In this document: one piece after another, positions 52,234-61,095 of the stretch
Layout: each line of letters opens with the position of its first letter
Numbering within the stretch: position 1 is the stretch's first letter
Assembly (NCBI RefSeq): GCF_900128945.1
Contig: NZ_FQUD01000006.1
Coordinates: forward strand, 62,001 to 126,000
Source: Chryseobacterium sp. OV279
GTDB lineage: Bacteria > Bacteroidota > Bacteroidia > Flavobacteriales > Weeksellaceae
Direction: 5' to 3'
Length of the DNA stretch: 64,000 nucleotides
The notes under the pieces: generated by a model
What the model was told of the DNA's origin: nothing
Database searches by the model: none
Seen by the model: only the letters and a program-made list of their open reading frames with translations
Translations under genes and position numbers: made by a program

Positions 52234-52297
52234 TTATCTATTTCAGCACCTTGCTTGTTTTTGCAGGTTGCTATCCCATCTATGAGATTCTTGATAA
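52234..52297 (-). ncRNA. Compact S-box-like (SAM-I-type) RNA element
   Basis: On the minus strand: TTATC AAGA (P1 5' arm and joining), a short hairpin (ATCTCATAGAT region), then GGGATAGCAACC, P3 CCTGC / GCAAGG with loop AAAAACAA, GGTGCTGAAAT, and GATAA closing P1. The AGCAACC..GCAAGGTGCT block and TTATC/GATAA closure match SAM-I aptamers. The usual kink-turn-containing P2 and the P4 helix are missing or very short. A -7 box directly precedes it. Confidence 0.65.
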
Positions 52298-52305
52298 TTA
52301 CCTGG

Positions 52306-52313
52306 CAAAGATA
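52306..52313 (-). promoter_or_regulatory. Putative -7 box ahead of the S-box-like leader
   Basis: TATCTTTG on the minus strand fits TAnnTTTG. Transcription would start about 7-10 bases on, at the first base of the S-box-like RNA. No convincing -33 TTG is at the usual distance. Confidence 0.5.
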
Positions 52314-52424
52314 TAATTATTTCGGAAATAAAAAAATAATTGCTTAAAAATTTAACTTTTCGCAAATTTTGCCGTAACAAATTACTCTTTTTTACGTCTA
52401 ACTGGAGAGTAGGAAAAAAACATT

Positions 52425-54638
52425 ATGAAAAAAACTATATTAACTTTATCTCTGTTGGGATCTTTTTTCGCCTATTCACAGGAGAAACCCAATAGCGGTA
52501 CGGAGAAGGAGAAGCAAATTGAAGGTGTAGTAATCACCAAAACTAAAAAAGCCGTTGAACAGAAAGCAGACCGTACTATTTTCGATTTTTCGGAGCAGCC
52601 ACAGCTGAATAACGGTAACGTTTTAGAAGGAATTAAAAAACTTCCGGGATTGGTATCTACCGATATCGCGGGAATGATGTATCAGGGTAAAATCCTGGAT
52701 GTATATCTGAACGGAAGACCTTTAAATATCACTTCCAATGAATTGAATTCTTTCCTTGAAGGAATGCCGGCCAACTCGGTAGACAGAATTGAAGTGATCA
52801 CGCAACCGGGTGCTGAATATCCTGCCACTTCGGGAGGTGCCATCATGAATATCATTACTAATAAAAATGCCAATAAATATTTAACGGCTACTTATTCCGG
52901 AAACTACTCTTTTACGAATTACGATAAATTCAGAAGCAGAACCACCCATTCCCTGAACCTGAATGCCAGAAATAAACTGTTCGGATGGCAGCTGAATGTA
53001 GGCCAGAATTACCGTGAAAGCATGCTGAACACCATGCAGGATGTATTGTTGAACAGTAATACAGACCGAATCGGCCGCGGATATTTTGCCAAATCAGGAA
53101 TGACTTTTGACCTTGGGAACGACAGGCTATTGTTAAACTACGATATCTATCATAATAATAATGACAATTATACTGCGAGTAATGGTCTTGCGGAAATTTT
53201 TGATAAAGAAAAAGATAAATACAGAGAAGCGGATTTTAACGCTTTTGATGCTGCCCGAACCAATAATCTAAGACAGGAAGCTGTTGCTACCTATCAAAAA
53301 CGTTTTAGCGATAAGTCTCAAAAACTGGATTTCCAGTTTGGTTATACAAAATCTGACAGTAAGTTTGCCCAGGATAATTTCTTCCAAAGAGGCAATTTCA
53401 CAGATGATGGTCAAACTTTCAATAATCCTGGTGCCAATGATATCCTTAATAATAAATCGGATATGAGGGTGGCCAATTTCAAGATAGATTATTCACAGCC
53501 CATTAAACTTCTGGACGGTGGAAAAGTAAGTGCCGGCGGATTGTACGAAAGACAGGATTTTGAAACAGAAAGTAAAGGACTTAAAAACCTTGAATATCAA
53601 AGACAGACTGCTTCTACCTATCTTGAGCTTCAGGCTAAACTGAAAAAGTTTGATTTCACCTTAGGGGCACGTGCTGAAAATTATGATATTTCCGGAATAG
53701 CCAGAAAGGACAGTGCCGGTCTTGTAGTACAGAAAGATCTGAGAACGTTCAATAAGTTTAAAATTTTCCCTAATGCAAGTGTGCAGTATAATCTGATGAA
53801 TCAGGTATATATTGCCGCAAACTATAACAAGAAGATCAGCTTACCAAGCATCTCTGCCCTGAATCCCAATAACGTAACGTTTTCGGGTCCTAACACGCAA
53901 ATAAACGGTAACCCCAATCTTCAGCCGACCATTTTTGACAATTACGAGTTAAAAATCTCTGCTTTTGATTATGCTTTCATCGGATACAGTGTAAGTTCTG
54001 CGAAGGATCAGGTAGCACAGATCATTATGAAGGATGGTAAAAATCTTTACAATCAGCAGGTGAACATTTCCAATATGAGAATTCACAACTTCAATGTTGG
54101 ACTTCCGGTTCCGTTTATGATCTTCAGCAAACCGATCAGTGAAATTATGAAGTTTGATTTCAATCCGGACAAAATTAACTTCATGTATCTGTATGCAGGT
54201 TATCAGAAGCATGAAATTGACAACCTCAATAATAAAGGTTTCTGGATTTTTAATGTAATGGCTCAGTTGATCCTTCCCAAAGGCATAAAAATGACGGCTA
54301 ATTACAGTTATCTAACCCCTAAAGCCGGTTATTTCTACTTTACGGCAGAAAAGCCATTTAACAATAATGTGGATATTACTTTAACGAAGAAATTCCTGAA
54401 CAACAAACTGACTCTTTCTGTTTTCGCTAATGATATTTTCAACGGACAGGTGATGCAGGTACGTTCTAATCCGCCAGCAGGCGATGCCGTAATATTGAGA
54501 AGTAAATATGATACAAGAAACTTCGGACTGTCTATTAACTACAAAATTCCGACAAAGAATAAGCTGGCAAAAGAAGATGCCAGTATTTTAAACAGTACTA
54601 AAAAAGAAGATTCAGGTGTCATGCAGGCTCCCCAGTAA
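52425..54638 (+). CDS. TonB-dependent-type outer-membrane beta-barrel protein (OMP_b-brl_3)
   Basis: 737 residues with signal peptide to FFAYSQ (residue 19). Plug-like part: EGVVITKTKKAVEQKADRTI, ILDVYLNGRPLNITSNELNS, DRIEVITQPGAEYPATSGGA. Barrel with FNPDKINFMYLYAGYQKHEI and C-terminal DIFNGQVMQVRSNPPAGDAV. Same family as the protein encoded at 46729 (PF14905) but clearly diverged from it. Ligand unknown. Divergent from the S-box-led receptor. Confidence 0.9.
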   Translation: MKKTILTLSLLGSFFAYSQEKPNSGTEKEKQIEGVVITKTKKAVEQKADRTIFDFSEQPQLNNGNVLEGIKKLPGLVSTDIAGMMYQGKILDVYLNGRPLNITSNELNSFLEGMPANSVDRIEVITQPGAEYPATSGGAIMNIITNKNANKYLTATYSGNYSFTNYDKFRSRTTHSLNLNARNKLFGWQLNVGQNYRESMLNTMQDVLLNSNTDRIGRGYFAKSGMTFDLGNDRLLLNYDIYHNNNDNYTASNGLAEIFDKEKDKYREADFNAFDAARTNNLRQEAVATYQKRFSDKSQKLDFQFGYTKSDSKFAQDNFFQRGNFTDDGQTFNNPGANDILNNKSDMRVANFKIDYSQPIKLLDGGKVSAGGLYERQDFETESKGLKNLEYQRQTASTYLELQAKLKKFDFTLGARAENYDISGIARKDSAGLVVQKDLRTFNKFKIFPNASVQYNLMNQVYIAANYNKKISLPSISALNPNNVTFSGPNTQINGNPNLQPTIFDNYELKISAFDYAFIGYSVSSAKDQVAQIIMKDGKNLYNQQVNISNMRIHNFNVGLPVPFMIFSKPISEIMKFDFNPDKINFMYLYAGYQKHEIDNLNNKGFWIFNVMAQLILPKGIKMTANYSYLTPKAGYFYFTAEKPFNNNVDITLTKKFLNNKLTLSVFANDIFNGQVMQVRSNPPAGDAVILRSKYDTRNFGLSINYKIPTKNKLAKEDASILNSTKKEDSGVMQAPQ

Positions 54639-54650
54639 CTTATCCAAATA

Positions 54651-54685
54651 AAATGAGGCAGTAAAGAGATTTTACTGCCTCATTT
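54651..54685 (+). terminator. Rho-independent terminator after the second beta-barrel gene
   Basis: ATGAGGCAGTAAA, loop GAGAT, TTTACTGCCTCAT, then TTTATTT. 13-bp perfect stem starting 14 bases after the stop. Confidence 0.92.
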
Positions 54686-54730
54686 ATTTAAAAACAATAT
54701 AATGTAACGTGAGTTCAGTTTTTATTATGA

Positions 54731-54895
54731 GTAAGGAAGTCAGAAGCTCGAAGAGGGAAGTTATTGAAGTCACAGATAGAAACACAGGATATTTTTATTC
54801 ATCTTTTTAAAACGACTTCAATACCTTTAAAAGAAATTGTTAAGTACTAGTACCCAATAGTAACTTCCATCCTCCAGCTTCCATCTTCCAACCTT
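54731..54895. repeat. 165-bp interspersed inverted-repeat element, copy 2
   Basis: Second copy of the element at 16892-17057, in the same orientation. It sits between the receptor terminator and the 3' end of the thi operon. The outer arms are almost unchanged; the middle (from about 54771 to 54840) has more differences. Confidence 0.85.
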
Positions 54896-54928
54896 TTAAT
54901 CTTAAATTCTTATCCCAATTCAGTTAAT

Positions 54929-55639
54929 TTAAAAATCTATAGTCTGGAATCTCCAGTGCAAAGTATCAACAAGGGTAAGCTGATCCGGATGTATGGGAAG
55001 TTCTGTGATGATCTTTAAAACCTGCATAGCCATCATACTTCCAATAATCCCCGGCAGCGCTCCCAAAACTCCAAGACTGTCACAATCCGGGATATCTTCA
55101 TCAAAAGGTGGCTCCGGAAAGAGGTCTCTGAGATTTTTACTCCCTTTGTAATTGAATAAGGCAGTCTGTCCTGCAAAACCCAGAATACTTCCGTAGACCA
55201 AAGGTTTCCCCAGTTTTACACAAGTATCATTGATCAGATATCTGGCGGTAAAATTATCGGACCCGTCTACAATAATATCATACTGAGAAATGATTTCTTC
55301 TGCATTTGAACTGTCAATTTTCTTATCAATTCCTATAAAATTCACCTGATGATTGAGATTACCGACAAAAGTTTCCGCACTTTTGACCTTTGAAACCCCA
55401 ACTGTATTTTCATTATGAATGATCTGGCGATTCAGGTTGTGAAGTTCTACCTCATCAAAATCTGCAACCCCTAAAGTTCCAACTCCCGCCGCTGCCAGGT
55501 ATTGAATAACGGGACTTCCCAAGCCTCCTGCTCCAATGATAAGAACTTTGGACGACCTGATTTTCTTTTGCCCTTCCAGCCCGATTTCTTCTATGAATAT
55601 CTGTCGGCTGTATCTTTCAAAAACATCTTGCCTTTTCAT
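54929..55639 (-). CDS. thiF: ThiF/MoeB-family adenylyltransferase, zinc-less and short
   Basis: 236 residues. ATP-binding KVLIIGAGGLGSPVIQYLAA (GxGxxG), the Arg finger NLNRQII, and Asp-containing DGSDNFTARYLIND. It adenylates the C-terminal Gly-Gly of ThiS to start sulphur transfer. A cysteine corresponding to Cys184 of E. coli ThiF is present (Cys186, in DCDSLGVLG). The two CxxC zinc pairs of ThiF/MoeB are absent: KNLR stands where the first should be, and the protein ends before the second. Last gene of the thi operon, overlapping thiH by 4 bases. Confidence 0.92.
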   Translation of the reverse strand: MKRQDVFERYSRQIFIEEIGLEGQKKIRSSKVLIIGAGGLGSPVIQYLAAAGVGTLGVADFDEVELHNLNRQIIHNENTVGVSKVKSAETFVGNLNHQVNFIGIDKKIDSSNAEEIISQYDIIVDGSDNFTARYLINDTCVKLGKPLVYGSILGFAGQTALFNYKGSKNLRDLFPEPPFDEDIPDCDSLGVLGALPGIIGSMMAMQVLKIITELPIHPDQLTLVDTLHWRFQTIDF

Positions 55640-56769
55640 TTTCCACTGTAATTAAATCCACTGTACGCAGGATCCCAGTCTTTCATCACCGGATCGTAGC
55701 CTGCTTTTCTGATGCTGGTTTTCACTTCTTCCATGCTTCTTTCATCGCTGGTTTCAAACTGTTCCAGAGATTCTACATCTACGGCATAACCTCCCGGATT
55801 GGTTTTAGAAGCAGCACTCATAGCTGTTGCTCCAAGTGAGATGATATTATTTCTGAATTTTTCATTTTCTCTGGTAGATATGGAGATTTCCAGATCTTCA
55901 TTCCAGATTCTGTAAGCACATATCAGTTGCAGCAGGTCTTTATCTTCCATGATAAAATTGGGTTCAATAATTCCTTCTGCAGGTCTGAGTCTTGGAAAGG
56001 AAACTGAAAAACGGCTCTTCCAGTATTGTTTCTGCAGATAATCAATGTGAAGGGCATTAAAGAAACTGTCTACACGCCAATCTTCAAGCCCAAGCAGCAC
56101 ACCAAGTCCGATCTTATGGATTCCTGCTCTTCCTATTCTGTCAGGAGTGTCTAAGCGGAAATGGAAATTGGATTTTTTCCCTTTGGGATGGTATTCTTTA
56201 TACACTTCCTGATGATAGGTTTCCTGATATACCAACACCGAATAAACGCCTTCCTGATGCAACTGCAGATATTCATTCTCCGATAAAGGCTGCACCTCAA
56301 TTGAGATATTGGCAAAATGAGGTCTCATCAGGCGGACTGCGTTCAAAAAGTAGGAAATTCCTACGGTTTTATTGGCTTCTCCACTGACTAACAGAACGTG
56401 ATTAACACCCATAGATTTCAGAACAGAGGCTTCTATCATTACTTCCGTATCAGAAAGGGTTTTCCTTCTCACATCATTATCCAGACTGAAGCCACAATAC
56501 GTACATATATTCTGACATTCATTGCTGAGGTACATCGGTGCATACAGCTGAATGGTTTTCCCAAAGCGTTTCTGGGTAAGCTGACGGGTCATTTTGGCCA
56601 TCAGTTCCAGCTCCTGTGCGGCGGCGGGAGAAAGCAGGTTGAGAAAATCATCCAATGTTTTGTTTTTCTTCTGAAGGCTGTTCAGTACATCCGAATGAGT
56701 CACTTTTCCGAGTCTGGCCTTTACCTCATCCCACTGATAGCGTTCAAAAACATCTTTAAAGCTGTTCAT
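55636..56769 (-). CDS. thiH: Radical-SAM tyrosine lyase ThiH
   Basis: 377 residues, standard length. Radical-SAM cluster NECQNICTYCGFS (CxxxCxxC), then the BATS-type C-terminal region (SISTRENEKFRNNIISLGA, TAMSAASKTNPGGY). It cleaves tyrosine to dehydroglycine and p-cresol, giving the C2-N unit of the thiazole ring. The use of ThiH fits an anaerobic-type (E. coli) pathway rather than glycine oxidase ThiO, which is absent. It starts 15 bases after thiG. Confidence 0.96.
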   Translation of the reverse strand: MNSFKDVFERYQWDEVKARLGKVTHSDVLNSLQKKNKTLDDFLNLLSPAAAQELELMAKMTRQLTQKRFGKTIQLYAPMYLSNECQNICTYCGFSLDNDVRRKTLSDTEVMIEASVLKSMGVNHVLLVSGEANKTVGISYFLNAVRLMRPHFANISIEVQPLSENEYLQLHQEGVYSVLVYQETYHQEVYKEYHPKGKKSNFHFRLDTPDRIGRAGIHKIGLGVLLGLEDWRVDSFFNALHIDYLQKQYWKSRFSVSFPRLRPAEGIIEPNFIMEDKDLLQLICAYRIWNEDLEISISTRENEKFRNNIISLGATAMSAASKTNPGGYAVDVESLEQFETSDERSMEEVKTSIRKAGYDPVMKDWDPAYSGFNYSGK

Positions 56770-56784
56770 TATGTATCCGCTGTA

Positions 56785-57561
56785 TTATTCAAATAAAAAC
56801 GAGGTCAAAGGACTTGAAGCTTCAGCGTGATCTGCTATAGCTCCCAGCCCGGATTCAAAAGCTCTTCTTCCTGCAATAACACCTTCCTTAAAGGCTAAAG
56901 CCATATTGACCGGATTTCTTGCCACGGCAATTGCAGTATTCACAAGAACTGCATCAGCTCCCATTTCCATTGCTTTTGCCGCATCTGAAGGCGCCCCGAT
57001 TCCGGCATCTACCACCACGGGAACATTGCTCTGACTGATAATGATCTCCAGGAAATCTAATGTTCTCAATCCTTTATTAGTCCCAATTGGAGCTCCTAAA
57101 GGCATTACTACAGCAGTTCCGGCATCTTCCAGACGTTTACACAGAACAGGATCGGCATGGATGTAAGGCATCACGACAAATCCCAGTTTAGCCAATTCTT
57201 CCGTTGCATACAAGGTTTCGATAGGATCCGGAAGAAGGTATTTCGGATCGGGATGAATTTCCAGTTTTACCCAGTTGGTTTCCAGCGCTTCTCTTGCAAG
57301 CTGAGCCGCCAGTACGGCTTCTTTCGCGGTTCTGGCTCCCGAAGTGTTGGGAAGAAGGTGAACATGGGTTTCTTTTAATGAATCCAACAGGCCGTCTTCT
57401 GCCGCACCGGAATCTATTCTTTTCAAGGCCATGGTGACCATATCTGTTCCCGAAGCAATCACAGAGGTTGCCATTTCATCGAGGTTTCCGAACTTTCCGG
57501 TCCCTAGGAACAGTCTTGACCCGAATATTCTGTCTGCTATTATTAATTTTTGATTATTCAT
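56785..57561 (-). CDS. thiG: Thiazole synthase ThiG
   Basis: 258 residues. Start RIFGSRLFLGTGKFGNLDEM, Schiff-base Lys99 in NWVKLEIHPD, then GLRTLDFLEIIISQSNVPVV and VVDAGIGAPSDAAKAMEMGA with VLVNTAIA. It condenses deoxyxylulose phosphate, dehydroglycine and ThiS thiocarboxylate to the thiazole phosphate. It overlaps thiE by 4 bases. Confidence 0.97.
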   Translation of the reverse strand: MNNQKLIIADRIFGSRLFLGTGKFGNLDEMATSVIASGTDMVTMALKRIDSGAAEDGLLDSLKETHVHLLPNTSGARTAKEAVLAAQLAREALETNWVKLEIHPDPKYLLPDPIETLYATEELAKLGFVVMPYIHADPVLCKRLEDAGTAVVMPLGAPIGTNKGLRTLDFLEIIISQSNVPVVVDAGIGAPSDAAKAMEMGADAVLVNTAIAVARNPVNMALAFKEGVIAGRRAFESGLGAIADHAEASSPLTSFLFE

Positions 57562-58172
57562 ATCATTGCTTTTTTAAATTCACTGATGGCAGCCGGCCGG
57601 TTGGTGATCTGTCCCGATACCGCCACTCCATAGATTCCGATCTGCTGCAGCAGTTCTATATCTTCAGGCACAACTCCTCCTATCGCGAAGATCTTCGGAA
57701 TGGTGATTGATTTTTCTTTTAAACTGTTAATCATATGCTGATAGCCTTCAAACCCCAACACCGGGCTGAGCTTTTCTTTTGTAGCCGTAAACCTCAAGGG
57801 TCCGAGACCGATATAATCACACCGCTCTTCTATTCTTTGAATCACATCCGACACTGTGTTAGCCGTCCCTCCAATGATCTTATGAGCTCCTAAAACAGTT
57901 CTTGCCGTCTCGATTGATACATCATTTAAACCTAAATGAACACCGTCTGCATCAATTTCTTTTGCGATCTGAACATGATCATTGATGATACAGACCGCCT
58001 GATATTCTGAGCAGAGCTGTTTTGACACGGTGCAGAGTTCGGTTAATTCGTTCTCTGAAGCATTTTTCCAGCGAACCTGAACCCATTCTATACCATTGTC
58101 CAGCGCAGTCCGGATATTGAGTTCCTGCTCCTGCTTTGTCTGTCCCTGTGATATGTATTGTAATTTTTCCAT
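57558..58172 (-). CDS. thiE: Thiamine-phosphate synthase ThiE
   Basis: 204 residues. Complete catalytic pattern: WVQVRWKN, CIINDHVQIAKEIDADGVHL (then GLND), DYIGLGPLRFTATKEKLSPV and IFAIGGVVPEDI. It joins HMP-PP and thiazole phosphate to thiamine phosphate. It lies 6 bases after the second ThiE-like gene and overlaps thiG. Confidence 0.96.
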   Translation of the reverse strand: MEKLQYISQGQTKQEQELNIRTALDNGIEWVQVRWKNASENELTELCTVSKQLCSEYQAVCIINDHVQIAKEIDADGVHLGLNDVSIETARTVLGAHKIIGGTANTVSDVIQRIEERCDYIGLGPLRFTATKEKLSPVLGFEGYQHMINSLKEKSITIPKIFAIGGVVPEDIELLQQIGIYGVAVSGQITNRPAAISEFKKAMI

Positions 58173-58178
58173 GATTAA

Positions 58179-58775
58179 TTAAACTGAATGATCTGTGATT
58201 TTCTCTCTGCATTTTCTGAATGAATGTACAGGTTCTTCACTTTCCCATATTCCTCCTAAAAGCGCTGCTCCGTCTGCTCCGTTTTCAAAGACTTTACTGA
58301 TATTATTTTCATTAATTCCTCCCAAAGCAATCAGTTTGACATCATAATTTGTCCTCTGTTTCAGGTCTTCTATCACAGCAGATTTCTCACCATATCCCTT
58401 TTTCGAAATACTTGGAAAAACAGGACTTACAAATGCATATTCCCATTCTTTTCCCAGAGCATTAAAGGTTTGAATATCATGCACCGAGGTTGAAACAATA
58501 GTTGAGTCTGCGTAAGACTTAAAATCTCCGTTCAGACGGTCTATTTCCCTGAAATGAAACCGGGAAACAGGATATTCGTTTCCCATATCATAAAATCCAT
58601 GCACCACCAATTGAGCATAAAATTTCTCATCAATAGTATCGAGGAAGCTTTTCATTTCTTCCCGGATGAACATAGGTTTCCTGATGTGCAGCAGGTCCAA
58701 TCCTTCCTGAAACAGCTGATTGATTATTTCAGCCTCATGTTGAACAGAAACTTCAGGAGTGATGACAAGGATCAT
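58179..58775 (-). CDS. ThiE/TenI-like protein
   Basis: 198 residues of the thiamine-phosphate synthase superfamily: LLHIRKP, TSVHDIQTFNALG, YAFVSPVFPSISKKGYG, IALGGINENN. It lacks the INDxxxxAxxxxADGVHLG block that binds HMP-PP in ThiE; the neighbour has it. The His in TSVHDIQ and the fold resemble TenI, the thiazole tautomerase of B. subtilis. The most likely role is thiazole tautomerisation, or a ThiE paralogue without synthase activity. It overlaps thiC by 4 bases. Confidence 0.85.
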   Translation of the reverse strand: MILVITPEVSVQHEAEIINQLFQEGLDLLHIRKPMFIREEMKSFLDTIDEKFYAQLVVHGFYDMGNEYPVSRFHFREIDRLNGDFKSYADSTIVSTSVHDIQTFNALGKEWEYAFVSPVFPSISKKGYGEKSAVIEDLKQRTNYDVKLIALGGINENNISKVFENGADGAALLGGIWESEEPVHSFRKCREKITDHSV

Positions 58776-60583
58776 ATATAGATTTCTTTTCCTTTTTCAA
58801 TAAATTCCTGGGACTTATCCAGCATTCCTTTTTCTGCGGAATCCCTTATCTCCTGAGTGATTTTCATGGAACAGAATTTCGGACCACACATAGAACAGAA
58901 GTGGGCAATTTTAGCGCCTTCTGCCGGTAATGTTTCGTCATGATAAGCTCTCGCTGTATCCGGATCTAATGAAAGATTGAACTGATCTTCCCATCTGAAC
59001 TCAAACCGGGCTTTACTTAATGCATTGTCTCTGTACTGAGCACCCGGATGACCTTTTGCCAGATCTGCAGCATGGGCCGCAAGCTTGTAAGTAATCACTC
59101 CCACCTTCACATCTTCTTTGTTGGGAAGGCCTAAATGTTCTTTTGGCGTTACATAGCAAAGCATCGCACAACCGAACCAACCGATCATGGCAGCCCCGAT
59201 TCCTGAAGTGATGTGATCATATCCCGGAGCAATATCCGTTGTCAATGGACCTAAAGTATAAAACGGGGCTTCCTGACAAACTTCCAGTTGCTTCTCCATA
59301 TTTTCTTTGATCATATGCATTGGCACGTGACCTGGCCCTTCGATCATGACCTGTACATTATGTTTCCATGCGATCTTGGTGAGTTCACCTAAAGTTTCCA
59401 GTTCTGCAAACTGGGCTGCATCATTCGCATCTGCGATAGATCCGGGACGCAGACCATCTCCCAGTGAGAAAGCCACATCGTATTTCTTCATGATCTCGCA
59501 GATCTCTTCGAAATGGGTGTACAAAAAGTTTTCTTTATGATGGTAAAGACACCATTTAGCCATAATAGAGCCACCTCTGGAAACAATTCCCGTTACTCTT
59601 TTTGCGGTAAGGTGGATGTATCTCAACAATACTCCGGCATGAATCGTAAAATAAGAAACGCCCTGTTCCGCCTGCTCGATCAAAGTATCTTTAAAAACTT
59701 CCCACGTCAGATCTTCAGGAACTCCTTTTACTTTTTCCAGCGCCTGATAAATAGGAACTGTACCGATCGGAACCGGACTGTTTCTGATGATCCATTCTCT
59801 GGTTTCGTGGATGTTTTTTCCTGTGGAAAGATCCATAATGGTATCTGCTCCCCAACGGCAGGCCCAAACTGCCTTTTCCACTTCCTCATCTATACTGGAT
59901 GAAACGGCACTGTTTCCAATGTTGGCATTGATTTTAACCAGAAAATTACGCCCGATAATCATCGGTTCACTCTCCGGATGGTTGATATTATTCGGGATGA
60001 TTGCTCTTCCGGCTGCAATCTCGTCTCTTACAAATTCGGGAGTAATTTTGCTTTTTGGTGTATTAGCCCCAAAACTGTTTCCCGGATGCTGAAATGCCAT
60101 TTCTCTGGAAACACTATCCAGCTGTTCGATCCGCTGGTTTTCCCTGATCGCTACATATTCCATTTCAGGAGTGATGATTCCCTGTTTGGCGTAGTAAAGC
60201 TGCGTAAGCTCCATTCCTTCTTTGGCTACTTTTGGTTTGTGGTCGTACGCAAAACGCAATTCATCGAGACGCGTGTCTGCTAAACGTGCTTTTCCATATT
60301 CTGATGTGATGCCGTTCAGGATATCTACATCCTTCCTGTCCAGAATCCACTGTTCACGAATTCTTGGAAGTCCTTTCATAATATCGATGGATACATTTTC
60401 GTCCGTATAAGGTCCCGAGGTATCATAAATGGTAACCGGGGGATTTTCTTCCAGACTGCCGTTCGTAAGCCTGGTAGGACTGAGATGAATTTCACGCATT
60501 GCCACGCTGATAGGATGTATTTTTCCTTCAACATAAATTTTCTTGGCGTTCGGAAATGGCGAACATGTGATTGAATGAGCCAT
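58772..60583 (-). CDS. thiC: HMP-phosphate synthase ThiC
   Basis: 603 residues. ThiC signature blocks: IRENQRIEQLDSVSREMAFQ, RAIIPNNINHPESEPMIIGR, NIGNSAVSSSIDEEVEKAVW, TIHAGVLLRYI, SLGDGLRPGSIADANDAAQF and the C-terminal iron-sulphur motif CSMCGPKFCSM. It makes the pyrimidine (HMP-P) from AIR with SAM radical chemistry. Second gene of the operon, 25 bases after thiS. Confidence 0.98.
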   Translation of the reverse strand: MAHSITCSPFPNAKKIYVEGKIHPISVAMREIHLSPTRLTNGSLEENPPVTIYDTSGPYTDENVSIDIMKGLPRIREQWILDRKDVDILNGITSEYGKARLADTRLDELRFAYDHKPKVAKEGMELTQLYYAKQGIITPEMEYVAIRENQRIEQLDSVSREMAFQHPGNSFGANTPKSKITPEFVRDEIAAGRAIIPNNINHPESEPMIIGRNFLVKINANIGNSAVSSSIDEEVEKAVWACRWGADTIMDLSTGKNIHETREWIIRNSPVPIGTVPIYQALEKVKGVPEDLTWEVFKDTLIEQAEQGVSYFTIHAGVLLRYIHLTAKRVTGIVSRGGSIMAKWCLYHHKENFLYTHFEEICEIMKKYDVAFSLGDGLRPGSIADANDAAQFAELETLGELTKIAWKHNVQVMIEGPGHVPMHMIKENMEKQLEVCQEAPFYTLGPLTTDIAPGYDHITSGIGAAMIGWFGCAMLCYVTPKEHLGLPNKEDVKVGVITYKLAAHAADLAKGHPGAQYRDNALSKARFEFRWEDQFNLSLDPDTARAYHDETLPAEGAKIAHFCSMCGPKFCSMKITQEIRDSAEKGMLDKSQEFIEKGKEIYI

Positions 60584-60608
60584 AAATTTTTGTTTTATTA
60601 AATGAGAA

Positions 60609-60815
60609 TTATCCGCCCTGAGTGGCAGTAATGATTAACACTGAATCTTTATCTTTAAGGAGGGTTTCTGCCCAGGCGGACAGTGGAATAATACGGTTGT
60701 TCACAGCTACGGCGATCCCCTTTTTCTTTCCGGGTATTTCCATAGCTATAAGTGCTTCCAGAGTATCGGGAAGTACTTCAAATGTTTTCGTTGTGTGGTT
60801 GATTGTAAGTTCCAT
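60609..60815 (-). CDS. thiS: Sulphur carrier protein ThiS
   Basis: 68 residues, ubiquitin-like fold, with the required C-terminal Gly-Gly (ITATQGG). First gene of the thiamine operon, about 70 bases after the TPP riboswitch. It receives sulphur as a C-terminal thiocarboxylate via ThiF and donates it to ThiG. Confidence 0.96.
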   Translation of the reverse strand: MELTINHTTKTFEVLPDTLEALIAMEIPGKKKGIAVAVNNRIIPLSAWAETLLKDKDSVLIITATQGG

Positions 60816-60885
60816 TCCTAATTATTTTATATATACTTTAGGAATGGCCCTTATTGTACAGTAGAATGTACAGCAAAAGTCATTT

Positions 60886-60966
60886 ACTTTTCCCTACGCT
60901 GGTATAATCCAGATCAGGTTCAAAGGGTAAAGTCTCAGTCTGTATATTTACAGACACCCCTAAAGT
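60886..60966 (-). ncRNA. TPP riboswitch of the thi operon
   Basis: On the minus strand: P1 ACTTT closing with AAAGT, AGGGGTGTCTG, the P3 stem, CTGAGACTTTACCC (conserved core), GAACCTGATCTGG, ATTATACC and AGCGTAGGGA. All invariant blocks of the THI element are present (ATTATACC replaces the more usual ATAATGCC). It lies 71 bases upstream of thiS. Confidence 0.97.
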
Positions 60967-60971
60967 TGCAA

Positions 60972-61002
60972 CGAAGGTAGGTATTTTTTCAGAACGCGCA
61001 AA
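60972..61002 (-). promoter_or_regulatory. Putative thi operon promoter
   Basis: On the minus strand: TTTG (61002-60999), 19-base spacer, TACCTTCG (60979-60972), which is one base off TAnnTTTG. Transcription would begin at about the first base of the TPP riboswitch. Confidence 0.55.
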
Positions 61003-61044
61003 ATTTTGTTTTTCTATCCGGTTTATCGAATCTCAGTGAATACA

Positions 61045-61077
61045 ACAAAAAAAGCGATGGAATCCATCGCTTTTGAT
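61045..61077. terminator. Bidirectional terminator after the T9SS adhesin gene
   Basis: AAAAAAAGCGATGG, AAT loop, CCATCGCTTTTG: strong stem with A and T tracts, 22 bases after the adhesin stop on minus. Confidence 0.92.
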
Positions 61078-61095
61078 TTTAAATATTTGTTTTGG

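Larger units (their letters stand above)
51668..52424. other. Composite leader between two divergent receptors
   Basis: 757 bases. From right to left on the minus strand: -7 box TATCTTTG (52313-52306), S-box-like RNA (52297-52234), Met-Arg-Met-Cys-Cys-Cys-Phe frame (52056-52033), MITE-like element with long inverted repeats (52019-51796) and a final hairpin-prone stretch GCGACCT..AGGTTGC (about 51753-51727). The plus-strand receptor's upstream part (52314-52424) is AT-rich with no clear promoter. Confidence 0.7.
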
